In this document: positions 1 through 11,332 of the stretch, piece by piece | Layout: each line of letters begins with the position of its first letter | Position numbering within the stretch: the stretch's first letter is position 1 | Assembly: GCA_003996215.1 (NCBI GenBank) | Contig: QJPP01000448.1 | Location: forward strand, 124,001-188,000 | Origin: Jaltomata sinuosa | Lineage: Eukaryota; Streptophyta; Magnoliopsida; Solanales; Solanaceae | Direction of reading: 5' to 3' | DNA length: 64,000 nt | Translations under genes and position numbers: made by a program | Notes under the pieces: model-generated | Told to the model about the DNA's origin: nothing | What the model saw: only the letters and a program-made list of their open reading frames with translations | Database searches by the model: none

Positions 1-567
1 AAATTAGAACTCAATATTGTTTAAAATTTTAAAATATATTTTTTCAGACTTAAGTAATCAACAACCTGGCATGTAAACTTATTTGTAGATTTTGGGTATG
101 GTATATATCAATTGGCGTTCTCCAATTATCGGATTGAAAATACTGTAAATCATAATTTCATCAAAATCAAAGAGAATCATACCATTACATGAGGCCCAAA
201 GGTCAACATCATAGGGTAAAGTCATCGCGCATTGAATGACTGGGATAGGGTATAAAGACATTTTGTGAAATTTTCTGAATAAATCATTTGATGAATAGAT
301 AAGTTGCGTAGAACAATCTTATTAACGTTGAAACAAAGTTTGAGAAAATTTAGGTTCAGAAATCCTATTGTTAAGATTCTTGCATAAAACTTTACATTGA
401 ACTGCAAAATTCAAGGGAAAGCGGGAGTCAAACCCCCAACAATACCATCATGCAATTCTATACTCACTAAATATACCATGGTGTTTCTTTGATATTTTAC
501 CATTTGTCATTCTATTAATTCATGTTATTCTTATTTTGAGTCTACAAAGGAAGACATCAAATATTTT

Positions 568-1080
568 TGTAATGACCTAGTCCACCAGTGATACTCTCTG
601 CTCTGAGCCTAGACTCGTGCAGCTTTAAAATATGCCACTATGGTGTATGGCCTGCTTACTTATATATCCAGCATCTCTCCTGTATTTTATCAATGTAGGA
701 CTTCTAATTCTAATCTAGAGTGTCATATACACTCCCTCTTTTGGACTCAGCGTCCTCGCAGAGGTTTACCCCACCGCATGGGATTTGAGGTTTGCCCGAT
801 CGCATGAGATTTTCCTAAGCTCATGACTGAGGTTTACTCTGCCTAACCAGAATTTTTCTAAACTCAGTTTGAAATCTGGCTCACATCGACAAGGCTTACA
901 CATGAGTGGCTCTGGTATCATTTCTAATGACTTAGCCCACCAGTGATATTATTCGCTCTAGGCCTAGACCGGCACGGCTTAAAATACGTTGCTAGGATGT
1001 AAGACTTGCTTACTTATATACCCAGCATCTCTCCTATGTTTATCCAATATGGGAATTCTAATTCCATCTGAGGTGTCACA
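568..1080 (-). mobile_element. TRIM (terminal-repeat retrotransposon in miniature)
   Basis: Two direct repeats of about 160 bp (568-727 and 923-1080) share TAATGACYTAGYCCACCAGTG near their left ends and AGGTGTCACA / GAGTGTCATA at their right ends. They flank about 195 bp of non-coding DNA. On the minus strand, next to the right repeat, 908-920 reads TGATACCAGAGCC, 11 of 13 matches to the plant initiator-Met tRNA primer site TGGTATCAGAGCC. Beside the left repeat is a purine tract (minus AAAAGAGGGAGTGTA) that can serve as PPT. Size and parts fit a TRIM. No convincing target-site duplication was found, and the left repeat ends TA rather than CA. Confidence 0.7.
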
Positions 1081-2381
1081 GCTTTATCTTAGATGAGTCA
1101 CTATTTTCATTGGTGTTAAGTAGTATAAAATTTTATCGAGAAAATCTCTGAAGTGACATTCAGAAGATCCGCATGAACAATTAATGAAGTAGATATGTTA
1201 ATCTATAATGAATCTTACCCATTAATAAATCAAATCAAAAAATAATATATATAATAATTATATAAAAGTATAAGTATGTTTAATGAACTAAATTTTGAAT
1301 AAGTATGTCGCACGTGCGTCCGTTCTACATGTATTTCAAGTTATTTAGTATAAGATCTTGAGTAATAAAATAAAATTATTGAAAAACAAAATTGTAACAA
1401 AAGATAAATTAGTAAAATAAAAATTGATGAGTGTGATACTTTGTTAGTGACTTGGTAGTTGAGTTCAAAATTAGTTAATATGAAGTCTAAAAAATATTAC
1501 AAAACAAAAATATTTCAATATTGATTTGCATTTCATGCTCAAATTTCTTTAACGTAAGTGGATAATTGATCAAAATCTTAACAATATTCTCTACCTGCTC
1601 AACTTGACCCAAATCTTTACAATATTTTCTACTTTTAAATAAGTTAGAAGTCAATATTATTTATAATATTTAAAATGTATTTTTTTCATGCTTAGGTATT
1701 CAACAACTTGGCTTGTATTACCAAACTTATTTGTAGACTTTGAATGTGGTATATATCAGTTGGTGTTGTTGAGTTATCGAATTGATAACACAATAAATAA
1801 TAATTTTATCAAAATCAAAAAGAAATCAGATCATTACATGTGGCAAAAACCTCAACGTCATAGGGTAAAGTCATAGCACATTAAGTGTTTGGGATAGGAT
1901 TTAAGGAGATTTTGTAAAATTTTCGGAATAAACCATTTGATGAATAAATTAGTTGCGTAGAACAATCCCTTTGACGTTAGAATGATGTTTCAGAAAATTT
2001 AGGATAAGAAGTCTCACCTTTAAAATTCTTGCATAGAACTTTTCATTGAGCTTCAAATTTTATGGGCAAGAGGGAGACGATCCCTCCCCCCCCCCCCCTA
2101 CAATGTCCTCATGCAATTTTATACTCACTAATATTCCATAGTGTTCCACTGCTCTATTGTCATTTTTCATGCCCTTAGTTTGTGCTATTATTTTTTTAAG
2201 TCTACAAGGAATGACATCAAGTTTTACATAAAACGAGTCACTATTTTCATTGGTGATAAATAGTATAAAATTTTATCGCAAAATTATTTTAAGCGATCAT
2301 ACGAAAGATCAGCATGAACAATTAATGAACTAGATATATTGATCTATAATGAATCTTACCCATTAAGAATTTAAATCTATA

Positions 2382-2386
<5 letters not shown>

Positions 2387-2426
<40 letters not shown>
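2387..2426. repeat. (TA)n microsatellite
   Basis: About 20 uninterrupted TA dinucleotides inside the second tandem unit. A shorter TA/CA tract lies at about 3262-3288 in the third unit at the equivalent region. Confidence 0.95.
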
Positions 2427-2428
<2 letters not shown>

Positions 2429-3482
2429 GATTATATAAGAGTATAGGTATGTTTAATGAACTAATTTTTAACACGTGTGTTGCACATGCATTCCAAGTTA
2501 TTTAGTATAAGATTTTGAGTAATAATATAAAATTATTGAAAATTATTTTTTTAGTAACAAAAGATCATTTCAATAAAATAAAAATTTATGAATGTGATAT
2601 TTTGTTAGTGACTTGGTAGTTGAGTTCAAAATAAGGCAATATGAAGTCTAATTAATATTATAAAATAAAAATATTATAGTACTGACTTGAATCTCATGCC
2701 CAAATTTCTCTAATGTAAGTGCATGATTGACCCAAATTATAACAACATTCTTTACCCTCTCAATTTGACCCAAATCATTACAATATTTTCTACTTTAAAA
2801 TAAGTTAGAACTCAATATTATTTTTAAAAAATTAAAATATTTTTTTTAGGATCTGGTTATCGACATCTTGGCCTGTATTATCAAATTTATTTGTAGAGTT
2901 TTGATATTGTATATATCAATTGATGCTCTCCAGTTATCATATTGAAAAACACAGTAATTCATAATATCATCAAAGTAAAAGAGAATCATACCATTACATG
3001 AGGCTAAAAGCTCAACGTAATACGATAAAATCGTAGCACATTAGTGATTGAGATTGGGTTTAAGGAGATTATGTGAAAAAAATTTGAATAAACCATTTGA
3101 TGAATAGATAAGTTGCATAGAACAACCCTTTTGACGTTGGAACAAAATTTGTGAAAATTTAGGATAAGACATCCTACCTTTCACATTCTTGCTTAGAACT
3201 TTACATTGAACTACAAATTTCAAGGGCAAGCAAGAGACGACTCTTCCTCCCTCCCCCCAAATATATATATATATATATACACACACACTCATGTTATTCC
3301 ACACTCACTAAGTGTATAAATACATTTAAATAACTATTTTTTTAACACGTGCATCGCACGTCTGTTAGGAATTCATAACTAACCTTAGCTTTTTTTGGGA
3401 TAGAAATTCTAGTCTTAGCTTTTCTTGAAAACCTTAAGATTTTTGTGTAGAATCTTGTTAGGAATTCATAACTAACGATTGG

Positions 3483-4064
3483 AAAGGATTAAGATTACCT
3501 TGAAATACACAAGAGGAACGTACCTTGGTGTTGGAAGGTGAGGATAGGAGAGAAAACCAAGTCAGGGCTTGAAATAAGAGAGAGAAAATGAGAATTTTTG
3601 AAAAAATCGACCTTAGGATTCTTATATAGCGTTTCCTTGTCCCCGCGCGGCCATGAGGCGGATGACTTGTTCGCGCGGCCGATCACGTAGACCGAGCAGT
3701 GTCTAGTAATATGGGCATAACTTTCTTTACTCAAAAGTCGAATTGATGAGTAGTCAGTGGCGTCGGAAACTAGATTCAAAAACCTTTAATTTGGTAGGTC
3801 GTGGGCCCCCTAACTCCTTTTACAATGGGAGTAATGCTCGTTTGAATTTGACCCTAGTATGAATTTTTACGAGAACTTAATCGGTCAGAAAGCTTTTAAC
3901 TTAACTATGTATTAGAAGTTCCTAATACCTTAATTCACATCCATTGAATTTTTCACACTTAGGAATTGATCTTAACACCTAGATATAATAAAATTCATTG
4001 AGTTCGGGTCCAACTACACACTTAGAACGGTTCAAATCTTAGTCCCAAAACTTGGGGTATTACA
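3483..4064 (-). mobile_element. Truncated large LTR (gypsy/LARD-type) relic
   Basis: The segment ends CTTGGGGTATTACA and contains CAAAAACCTTTAATTTGG plus a TTTGAATTTGACCCTAGT stretch. Both also occur, in the same order, in the large LTRs that end at 11332, 16552 and 43897. It is therefore the outer roughly 580 bp of a related LTR, read on the minus strand, with the rest missing. The 94-codon open frame inside it is an LTR by-product. Family assignment rests on these shared blocks only. Confidence 0.6.
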
Positions 4065-4868
4065 TCTACGGTCGTAGGATCTTCCGTAAGTTATTTTGCC
4101 AGCTTGATCTCCTTCAAATGTATGAACCATGAATGTGACATACGGTGTGTACTTCCCTCCGTACATTGCTCATCTGCAGAACACTCCTTGTGGATGCTCT
4201 CTGGACATTTCCACAGTGAGATCCACAACCTGTATTTCAATACACGACCCGTATTTTAAAACGACAAAGCAGTATTCATGAATGTCTACCATGTGATGAC
4301 ATGAGCCAATTTGATTGTTCATCTTAGTATGTTTAGAAAATAATCAATCATTATGATTCCAACAAACAAGTCATTATACGACATTTCACATTAATTTATT
4401 AACAGAACTTGTACTTTACTTTTCAAAATATCTGTTTAATCAATACAAAATCGTGTACTACATAACTCGACATACACGTGCAAAACGCATTCCTAGAGGT
4501 TAATCTTGCTACATGTAATAAGTTAGCCTGTTTTGGCAATCTTGCCGTACTATCTAACCCCAATAGGGACTCTGTATTATCTATTTCATCCGTAACTACC
4601 TAATTTTATTTATACTACTTATTGGAAACGTGCGTCACACGTTTATCCCAAAATACATAATACAAATTTTATATTGCAAATGATAAATTTTAAATGGTAC
4701 ATGTTCGAAAACAGATAAAAAGTAACAACTCGTAAGTTGAGATTAGAAAATCTTGCAAACTTGATGCTACTTTAGTGACATATATAACACTTTAATCTAA
4801 AGATAAATACATACTCGAAAATGTATAAATATATGCATATAATAAAAAGAAATTATCTCATAAAATTA
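4065..4868. other. No gene recognised
   Basis: AT-rich DNA without a convincing reading frame. Near 4628-4648 is an AACGTGCGTCACACGTT inverted repeat like the hairpins near 1305 and 3350, possibly another relic of the same repeat family. Confidence 0.6.
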
Positions 4869-5397
4869 AGGGTAACTTACATAAAATCCACATTTTTAGA
4901 GTCCAATTACTCCTTAAGACACTAATTTACCTAATTACATTTTCTACCACTTTTTATGCTTCGGATACATGGATATTTCATGCTGGTTGTATGTATCTCA
5001 GATATATGAATAATTAATTATAGAAATATTAATTAATCAAATCCCTAAATATAAGGTGGAAATCAAGGTATGTATATGTGTTTAATTAATTTTATTTGAT
5101 TACTTTTTAAAAATAATAAATTCATTAATTTCATTTAAGATGGAAACATGTATATCTTGGTTATGTAGTTTAATTAATTTTCATCTAATGTATCATTTTA
5201 TATGTATCTAGTATTAATTTCATGTATATTTTAATATGTATCAAGTATTAATTTTATGTATTTGTTTATATAAATATATCTAGTATTAATTTCATGTATT
5301 TTTTAATATGTATCAAGTATTAATTTCATATATATATTCTTATGTATATAGTATTAATTTCATGTATTTATTTATATGTATCTAGTATCAATTTAAT

Positions 5398-7650
5398 TGT
5401 CACGACCCAGACCGTCGCGAGTGGCACCCACCCAACCCCCGGATGAGCGAACCAGTAGAGTTCAACCATACCCTTAGCCTAGACTAACAGCCTAAAACCA
5501 GCAAGCAGAAAATAACTAGCAATTCAAATAATGCAAAAGGCCTTTCATTGAAATAAAACCTACGAAAATTCCCCTAGAATCTGAACGTCATCGTACCAAA
5601 CACTACCAATACTAGAGTACGGGGATGCAACCCCAAAACTTAAAACAATAAAGAAATAGTCTAAGCCCGAAACAATTGGGCTACAACTCAAAGATAACCA
5701 CCAAGATGGCTTGGTCGAATAGTTCACCCTTGATATCTGGAACAGTCCGGCCTACAAGTGAGGTCGTGTGTCAACCGCCGAAAGATTTCCTGTACTCATA
5801 AGAAAACAAGCAAGTGCAGTATCAGTACACAACCATCATGTACTGGTAGGATCATCAGCCAGTTCTAAATAAAATAGTGTATAATCAGTACAGCAAATCA
5901 AGTATAAGTACGGAAAACATGCAACAAATCAATAGGCTCCCCTAGACTACAAATCTCTACCTAGCTTGTTTCCACATGAAATTCACTTTTTATAATCCTA
6001 AACAACAATCACAGAATCAATAAATCATCCTTTTCTCTAGCCTGAACTCACCCCAGGATCCCTTCTAAACAACACATAAGTGTTAAACAGACACCCTGGC
6101 CTAATCCAAGACCAACTCAACAGATATAACAGGATTTTTGGTCACTCAAGGACCCCCAATGAATATCACAATTCAATAAAATAGCCCGGTCCACTCACGG
6201 AACTAATAACAGTCAATGCAATATAATGCAACAATATTAATGCAATGATGTAGTAAAATAAACCCGTACCAGGCGCGGTACCCTAGCAAATTGTTAGTAT
6301 TCCGTACCAGGCGTGGTACCCGAGCCAACCATTTGTTATACCCGTACAGGTGTGGTACCCGTGCCAACCATTAGTATACCCGTACCAGGCGTGGTACCTG
6401 AGCCAACCGAATGTCAATAATCCACAGTCAAATAATGAACAAACAACTTGTAAACCAACAAGCAACACACCGTTCAATTCACAGATTGTAAAACAGGACC
6501 CTTAGAGATTCTACACAGTTCCTCTAAGCTATGCAATTCATACAGACACTTAGATAAAAGTACAAAATATACAACATTCACAGAAATCGTAAGTCATCAC
6601 CTACCTCGAAATGATCCAAGCTCTACTCAACCCAAGCTTTCCTGTGTTCCGGATTCATTTCTCATTCTTGGTTTAAAACAATATACAAGTACTCAAATTA
6701 ACAAACAAGGCCTGCACATTACCCGGATTACACCAAATCCCAGACCCCCAGGCCACCCATGATTATCCTACCCTTTTTTTCTCGGGCTTAACGCCATTAA
6801 TTTCTCTAGTTTTATAATTTTTACGGATAAAAATAGAGAATTTAACAACATACGATCATAATACCTTACTTTTAACAATACCCAAGAACTTTCATGCCTA
6901 GAATCCCCCTTTTTCCCCGGATCCTACCATCCCTAGGTTATTCCAACCTTTCCCCAAGTTTCCTCCTAGCAATTCTACCGCGTAGGAAAAGTAGTACGAA
7001 ATTTGGAGAGTAGAATCCTTACCTTTTGGATGAAAAATAGTAGAAAACTGGTAGAAATCGCCCAAAATTGCCCCCTTCTTCTCCCAAAATATTTCAAGAA
7101 AAACTGAACTGTTTTAGAGAAGTTTCTGTATTAAATCCCATCACGCTCCGCTATAGCAGTTCGCTCCGCTATAGTGGTACCTCCATCGCGGAGTCGTTCG
7201 CTATGGCGGAGGCTGACCGACGTTGACTTCCGCTGTAACGGTAATTTCTTTGCTACAGCGGAGGTCGTTATGGAAGTGTGCCAACCACTATAGCGGTTGA
7301 CATGGGACAGAAAGTCGTAAAACCTCCAAAAATAGTCCATTTTATAACACACTTATTTTCTCGACGTCCCAGAATAATCTCTTCACATCAACTTCGATTT
7401 TGGGAGTTCTACTTACCCAAATTCGATTCTGAAAAGTCTTTCGAACTCCTTTATGTGTTAGCTACGAGAAAAACTATCTCACCACAAGACATCCAACCTA
7501 ATCCTTACTCGGATTTGCCTAGACTCCACCTCACTCCAAATCCGGTTGAGGCTAGCCTAGCCCAGAATTTCAAACTCCCAAACCCGGAGTTTTCTAACTC
7601 TAAAACTTGGCATGATTGGGCTACCCATAATGACAAACTTGATCATTACA
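5398..7650 (-). repeat. 3' LTR of the minus-strand chromovirus (2253 bp)
   Basis: Runs from TGTCACGACCC to GATCATTACA, i.e. TG...CA on either strand. It aligns in reverse with the LTR at 23733-25992. It contains a degenerate repeat of about 45 bp built on CCCGTACCAGGCGTGGTACC (about 6266-6410) and a cluster of GCTATAGCGG-type palindromes (about 7145-7300). A long open frame (7278-7727) runs antisense to the element. Confidence 0.9.
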
Positions 7651-7734
7651 CCAGATACCAATTTACCCATCATTCATCCCCGAACGATCAAACCCTAATT
7701 TATGGAAATAAAAGAAAGAAAGTGTAGTACCTGA

Positions 7735-8697
7735 ATCCTCAAACAAATAAGGGTACTTGTCCTACATGTCCTTCTCGATTTTCCAAGTGGCTTCCTCAAC
7801 CAGACAATGCTTCCACTGAACCTTTACCATATCAATCACCTTTGTCCTCAATCTCCGGACATCTCAAGCAAAAATCAAGACTGGTTCCTCTTCGTAACGA
7901 AGATCCTTATCGAAAAGTATCTCATCTCACTTGATGATGTAGTCCCAATCCCCATGGTATAGCTTAAGTATGGATACATGGAATACTGGATGGACGCCCG
8001 ATAAACTAGGCGGCAGTGCTAACTTGTAAGCCACTAGCCCCACAATCTCAAGAACCTCAAACGGACCAATGAACTGAGGGCTAAGCTTTCCCTTCTAACC
8101 AAACCGCATAACTCCCTTCATTGGTGACACTTTCAACAATACTTGTTCACCAACCTGAAATTCCATGTCCCGGACCTTGCGATCAGCATACTCCTTCTGC
8201 CTGCTTTGGGCAGCCAACAATTTGGCTTGAATGCCCCTTACCTTTTCTTATGCTTCTTTTACCAATTCCACTCCCAAAGGCTTTACACTCCCTTCGTCAA
8301 ACCACCCAACCGGTAATCTGTAACTCCTCTCATACAATGCCTTGAATGGTGCCATGTCAATGCTAGAGTGATAGCTATTGTTGTATGAGAACTTGCACAA
8401 CGGTAGAAACTGGTCCCAATGACCCCCAAAGTCCATCACACATGCTCTCAACATGTCCTCTATTACTTGTATCATCCTCTCAAACTAACCATCAGTCTGA
8501 GGATGGAAGGATGTGCTAAAAGTGAGTTGTGTACCCAACTTTTCATGTAGCTTGCAACAAAATTTAGAGGTGAACTACATACCCCTGTCTTAAATGATGG
8601 ACAGTGGCACGTCATGCAATCTCACAATCTTCTTCATGTAGATCTTAGCTAATTGATGTAAGTTGAAATCTACCCTGACCGGAATAAAATGAGCAAA
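7735..8697 (-). pseudogene. Gypsy pol 3' end: integrase C-terminus and chromodomain remnant
   Basis: Read on the minus strand from about 8475 downward, it encodes the end of a Ty3/gypsy integrase: the MDFGGHWDQFLPLCKFSYNN and SSIDMAPFKALYERSYRLP stretches are characteristic. Next come a GPFEVLEIVG-like region, VFHVSILKLY and a tail rich in V, W and E (VIDMVKVQWKHC then EEATWK) that resembles a chromodomain. Several in-frame stops break it. The upstream integrase part continues at 16553 beyond the inserted LARD element. The intact parent would insert DNA by strand transfer; this copy is dead. Confidence 0.85.
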
Positions 8698-8702
8698 CTT
8701 GG

Positions 8703-11332
8703 TGTCACGCCCCAAGGCTACCCCCTAGATGTAACACAAGACTTGGGACCGCAAGTGCCCCAAGCTAACCCCTTGGTCATAGCATACTCAAGCATAACAA
8801 AGATAAGCAGAAGCATAATAGATAAATCCAGAATCACGTAAATAGGTAATCAAGTCAAATAAGATACACAATACGGAAGGAGACTTGAACACTGTCTATG
8901 TCTGAAAAGCCTCTACAAGACATAAGGAGTTGCTAGGACAAGACCCTAGCCAACTCAAAGTACGGAAATAAGAAATCGACATAACTAAAACATATCTAGT
9001 CCTCGACCTAAGAGGACTCACCAACAGCTGACAGAAAAGTGGCCTGGAAGCTCTATCCACGTGTCTGGAAAGGAACACCTGAATCTGCATCATCAAAGGA
9101 TGCAGCGCAAGATATGCGTCAGTACTATAAAATGTACCGAGTATATGAGATATGCATAGGTCATGCTAAAAATATACTTGAAAGCGTGTTTAAAAGCTGA
9201 GATCATGCATAATTTATGATAAAACATGCTTAAATTATCCTTGAAGCTGAAATCATGTGGTAATAGTAAAATTTGTAATGTAATGACTCAATGCAATATC
9301 ATAAGCTAAAAACATAATCATAAGTAGTAAGTGTGAAATCGGAAAGCAAAGAGTCAATACATTTTAAAGCATTAACTAATTCTGTGAGAGGTTCTCTAAC
9401 CGACACAGACCATGTGAGCTACATGGAATCCGATGTATACGCCCTATCGAGAGGACCCAATATACCTTGCCAGGGTAAAGAGGCATGACTGTGACGTGAT
9501 CACTAAAACTGATGCCCAATAGAGGGGACTTAGAACCTACGGGGGCATGTAGTTCTGGGATATACAAAGGGTACGCACACCCAATCCAACTCGGTGCTCA
9601 ATACTACTCCCAAAACATATACATATAGCTCATATAATACGGGGACATATCTTATGCCAAAACTATTCATAACTGATGACATATCTGATGTCAAAACTGT
9701 TCATAACTGGTGACATATCTGATGTCAAAACTGTTCATAACTGGTGACATATCTGATGTCAAAACTGTTCATAACTGGTGACATATCTGATGTCAAAACT
9801 GTTGGAAAATCATAAAAACATATCTGATGTCATGCAATTTCAATTCATAGTCTTAAAACTTAGTATAGCCATAATTCAAAATATACCTTTCCTTCTAAAT
9901 TCATAGCTTGAAGAATTTGGCATGCAATTTCATGATAATAGAGGTCATGTTGTCTAAACATGCTAATTTTGCTTGAAAATATGCAAATCAATGAGATCAT
10001 GCTAAAAGTCATCATCAATCTATGGGATTTGTAAACATTCAAGGAACCACGATTAAAACATGAGTAATGAATAGAAGTCATGAATCAACATTTTAAAATG
10101 AAGCCCATTAATTTTCTTCAATTTGGATAAGAACCCAAGTTTCGTAAACTAGACAAGGATTAGCCTTAAAATCATGAATAAGAAACCACTCATAAAAACT
10201 CATGCAAAATCATGTAGTTTAGAGTTAGAATCTATAGAAGATTCATGAGAAAACAATTTTAGAAGGACCCATAAGAATTGGGTAAGAATCCTAGTTTAGA
10301 AATCCATAAGTTCAATTTAGAAGATTGGGGTTTTGGGCATAAGGGTGAAGGAATCCCTTATTGAATACCCACATACCTTGATTAAAGCTAACTCACTTGA
10401 ATTGAAAAGACTTAGGAGACTTGAACTTGGGGTTTGAGACTTGGAGCTTGAAACCCTAACTTGAAGCTTGAGAAGATGGAACTCCTTTTCTTCTTTTGGA
10501 AATTGATTGAAAGAATGGGAGAGAAATTAGGTCAAGTGGGAATAAAAACCCTCCTAAAAAGGCCTAAAACAACTAAGTATAGGAGTTAAAAAGAGCAAGA
10601 AATTACAAAAATACCCCTAGATTAAAACTGGGAGAAAGCTGGAAAAAATCAACTTCGGAGACCACGGGTCAGTGTACGGAACGTCAAAGCGAATGACGGA
10701 CTATCATTTGGTCCGTGATTTTAGAAATCACTTTTGAGAGTCCAGTGGAACTCCATTCCATGAGTTACAGGATGGTCCGTCATTTAAAATGACGACTTGT
10801 CAAGTCACTCATGGAATCTAGGGAAGAAAAAGTGAATTTTGATAAACCACGGGTCACTCTACGGAACCATGGTTTTGGTCTACGGGTCGTGAACCAACCA
10901 GTAGTTTTAAAGATGAAAATTTTAAGATTCAGTTCAGTAATAACGAGTCACAGTACGGACCGTGGTTTAGAACTACGGTTCGTCATCCGATCCGTCATCA
11001 CTGACAGCACTGCAGTAAACTACCCATAACGTTTTACTTCGGACTCGGATTAATACGCGGTCAGTGGAGTTGGAAAGAAGACTCAAAAACCTTTAATTTG
11101 GTGGGTACTAGGCCACCTAACTCTATATTTCAGGAGGAATGGTTGATTGAATTTGACCCTAGTTTAGTCTTACATGAAAACTTACTTGGGTGAGGTGCTT
11201 GCGACTTAACTTGATGATAGGAGTTTCTTATGAACATGATTTGCATCCAAAGCACTCCCCACACTAGGAAAATAATTATTACACTCATGGAAAAGGTTCA
11301 GGTATTTAGCTTAGAATTTTTGGGGTGTTACA
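8703..11332 (-). repeat. LARD 3' LTR (2630 bp)
   Basis: Starts TGTCACGCCCC and ends GGGGTGTTACA. Highly similar to the partner LTR throughout. It carries five 34-bp repeat units where the partner has three, which accounts for almost all of the 67-bp length difference. Some short open frames are duplicated between the two LTRs (for example 9860-10081 and 15089-15292, minus) and are not genes. Confidence 0.92.
9645..9804. repeat. 34-bp minisatellite in LARD LTR
   Basis: Five head-to-tail units (last one partial) built on ACATATCTGATGTCAAAACT followed by GTTCATAACTGGTG. The other LTR has three units at about 14934-15025. The array changed size after the two LTRs were synthesised identical. Confidence 0.92.

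Larger units (their letters stand above)
1..3360. repeat. Three degenerate tandem units, about 1.16 kb period
   Basis: Three blocks starting near 1, 1639 and 2801 share the same order of landmarks: a start resembling AAGTTAGAACTCAATATTA, a GGTATATATCAATTGG segment, a GTAAAGTCATAGCACATT-like segment and a C-rich tract before CTCACTAA. The first block is lengthened by the TRIM at 568-1080. The third is shortened and runs into TTTAACACGTGCATCGCACG near 3350, which resembles the end of block two near 2460-2490. No gene is seen. The ACGTGCATCGCACGT hairpin-like ends recall Helitron 3' ends, but no CTRR terminus is present, so the repeat class is unknown. Confidence 0.7.

Noticed and set aside
3495..3779. 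94-codon minus-strand frame
   Set aside because: Falls in a truncated LTR and has no similarity to a protein I recognise.
9645..9804. Regular 34-bp repeats as a CRISPR-like array
   Set aside because: Head-to-tail identical units without spacers, inside a plant LTR.
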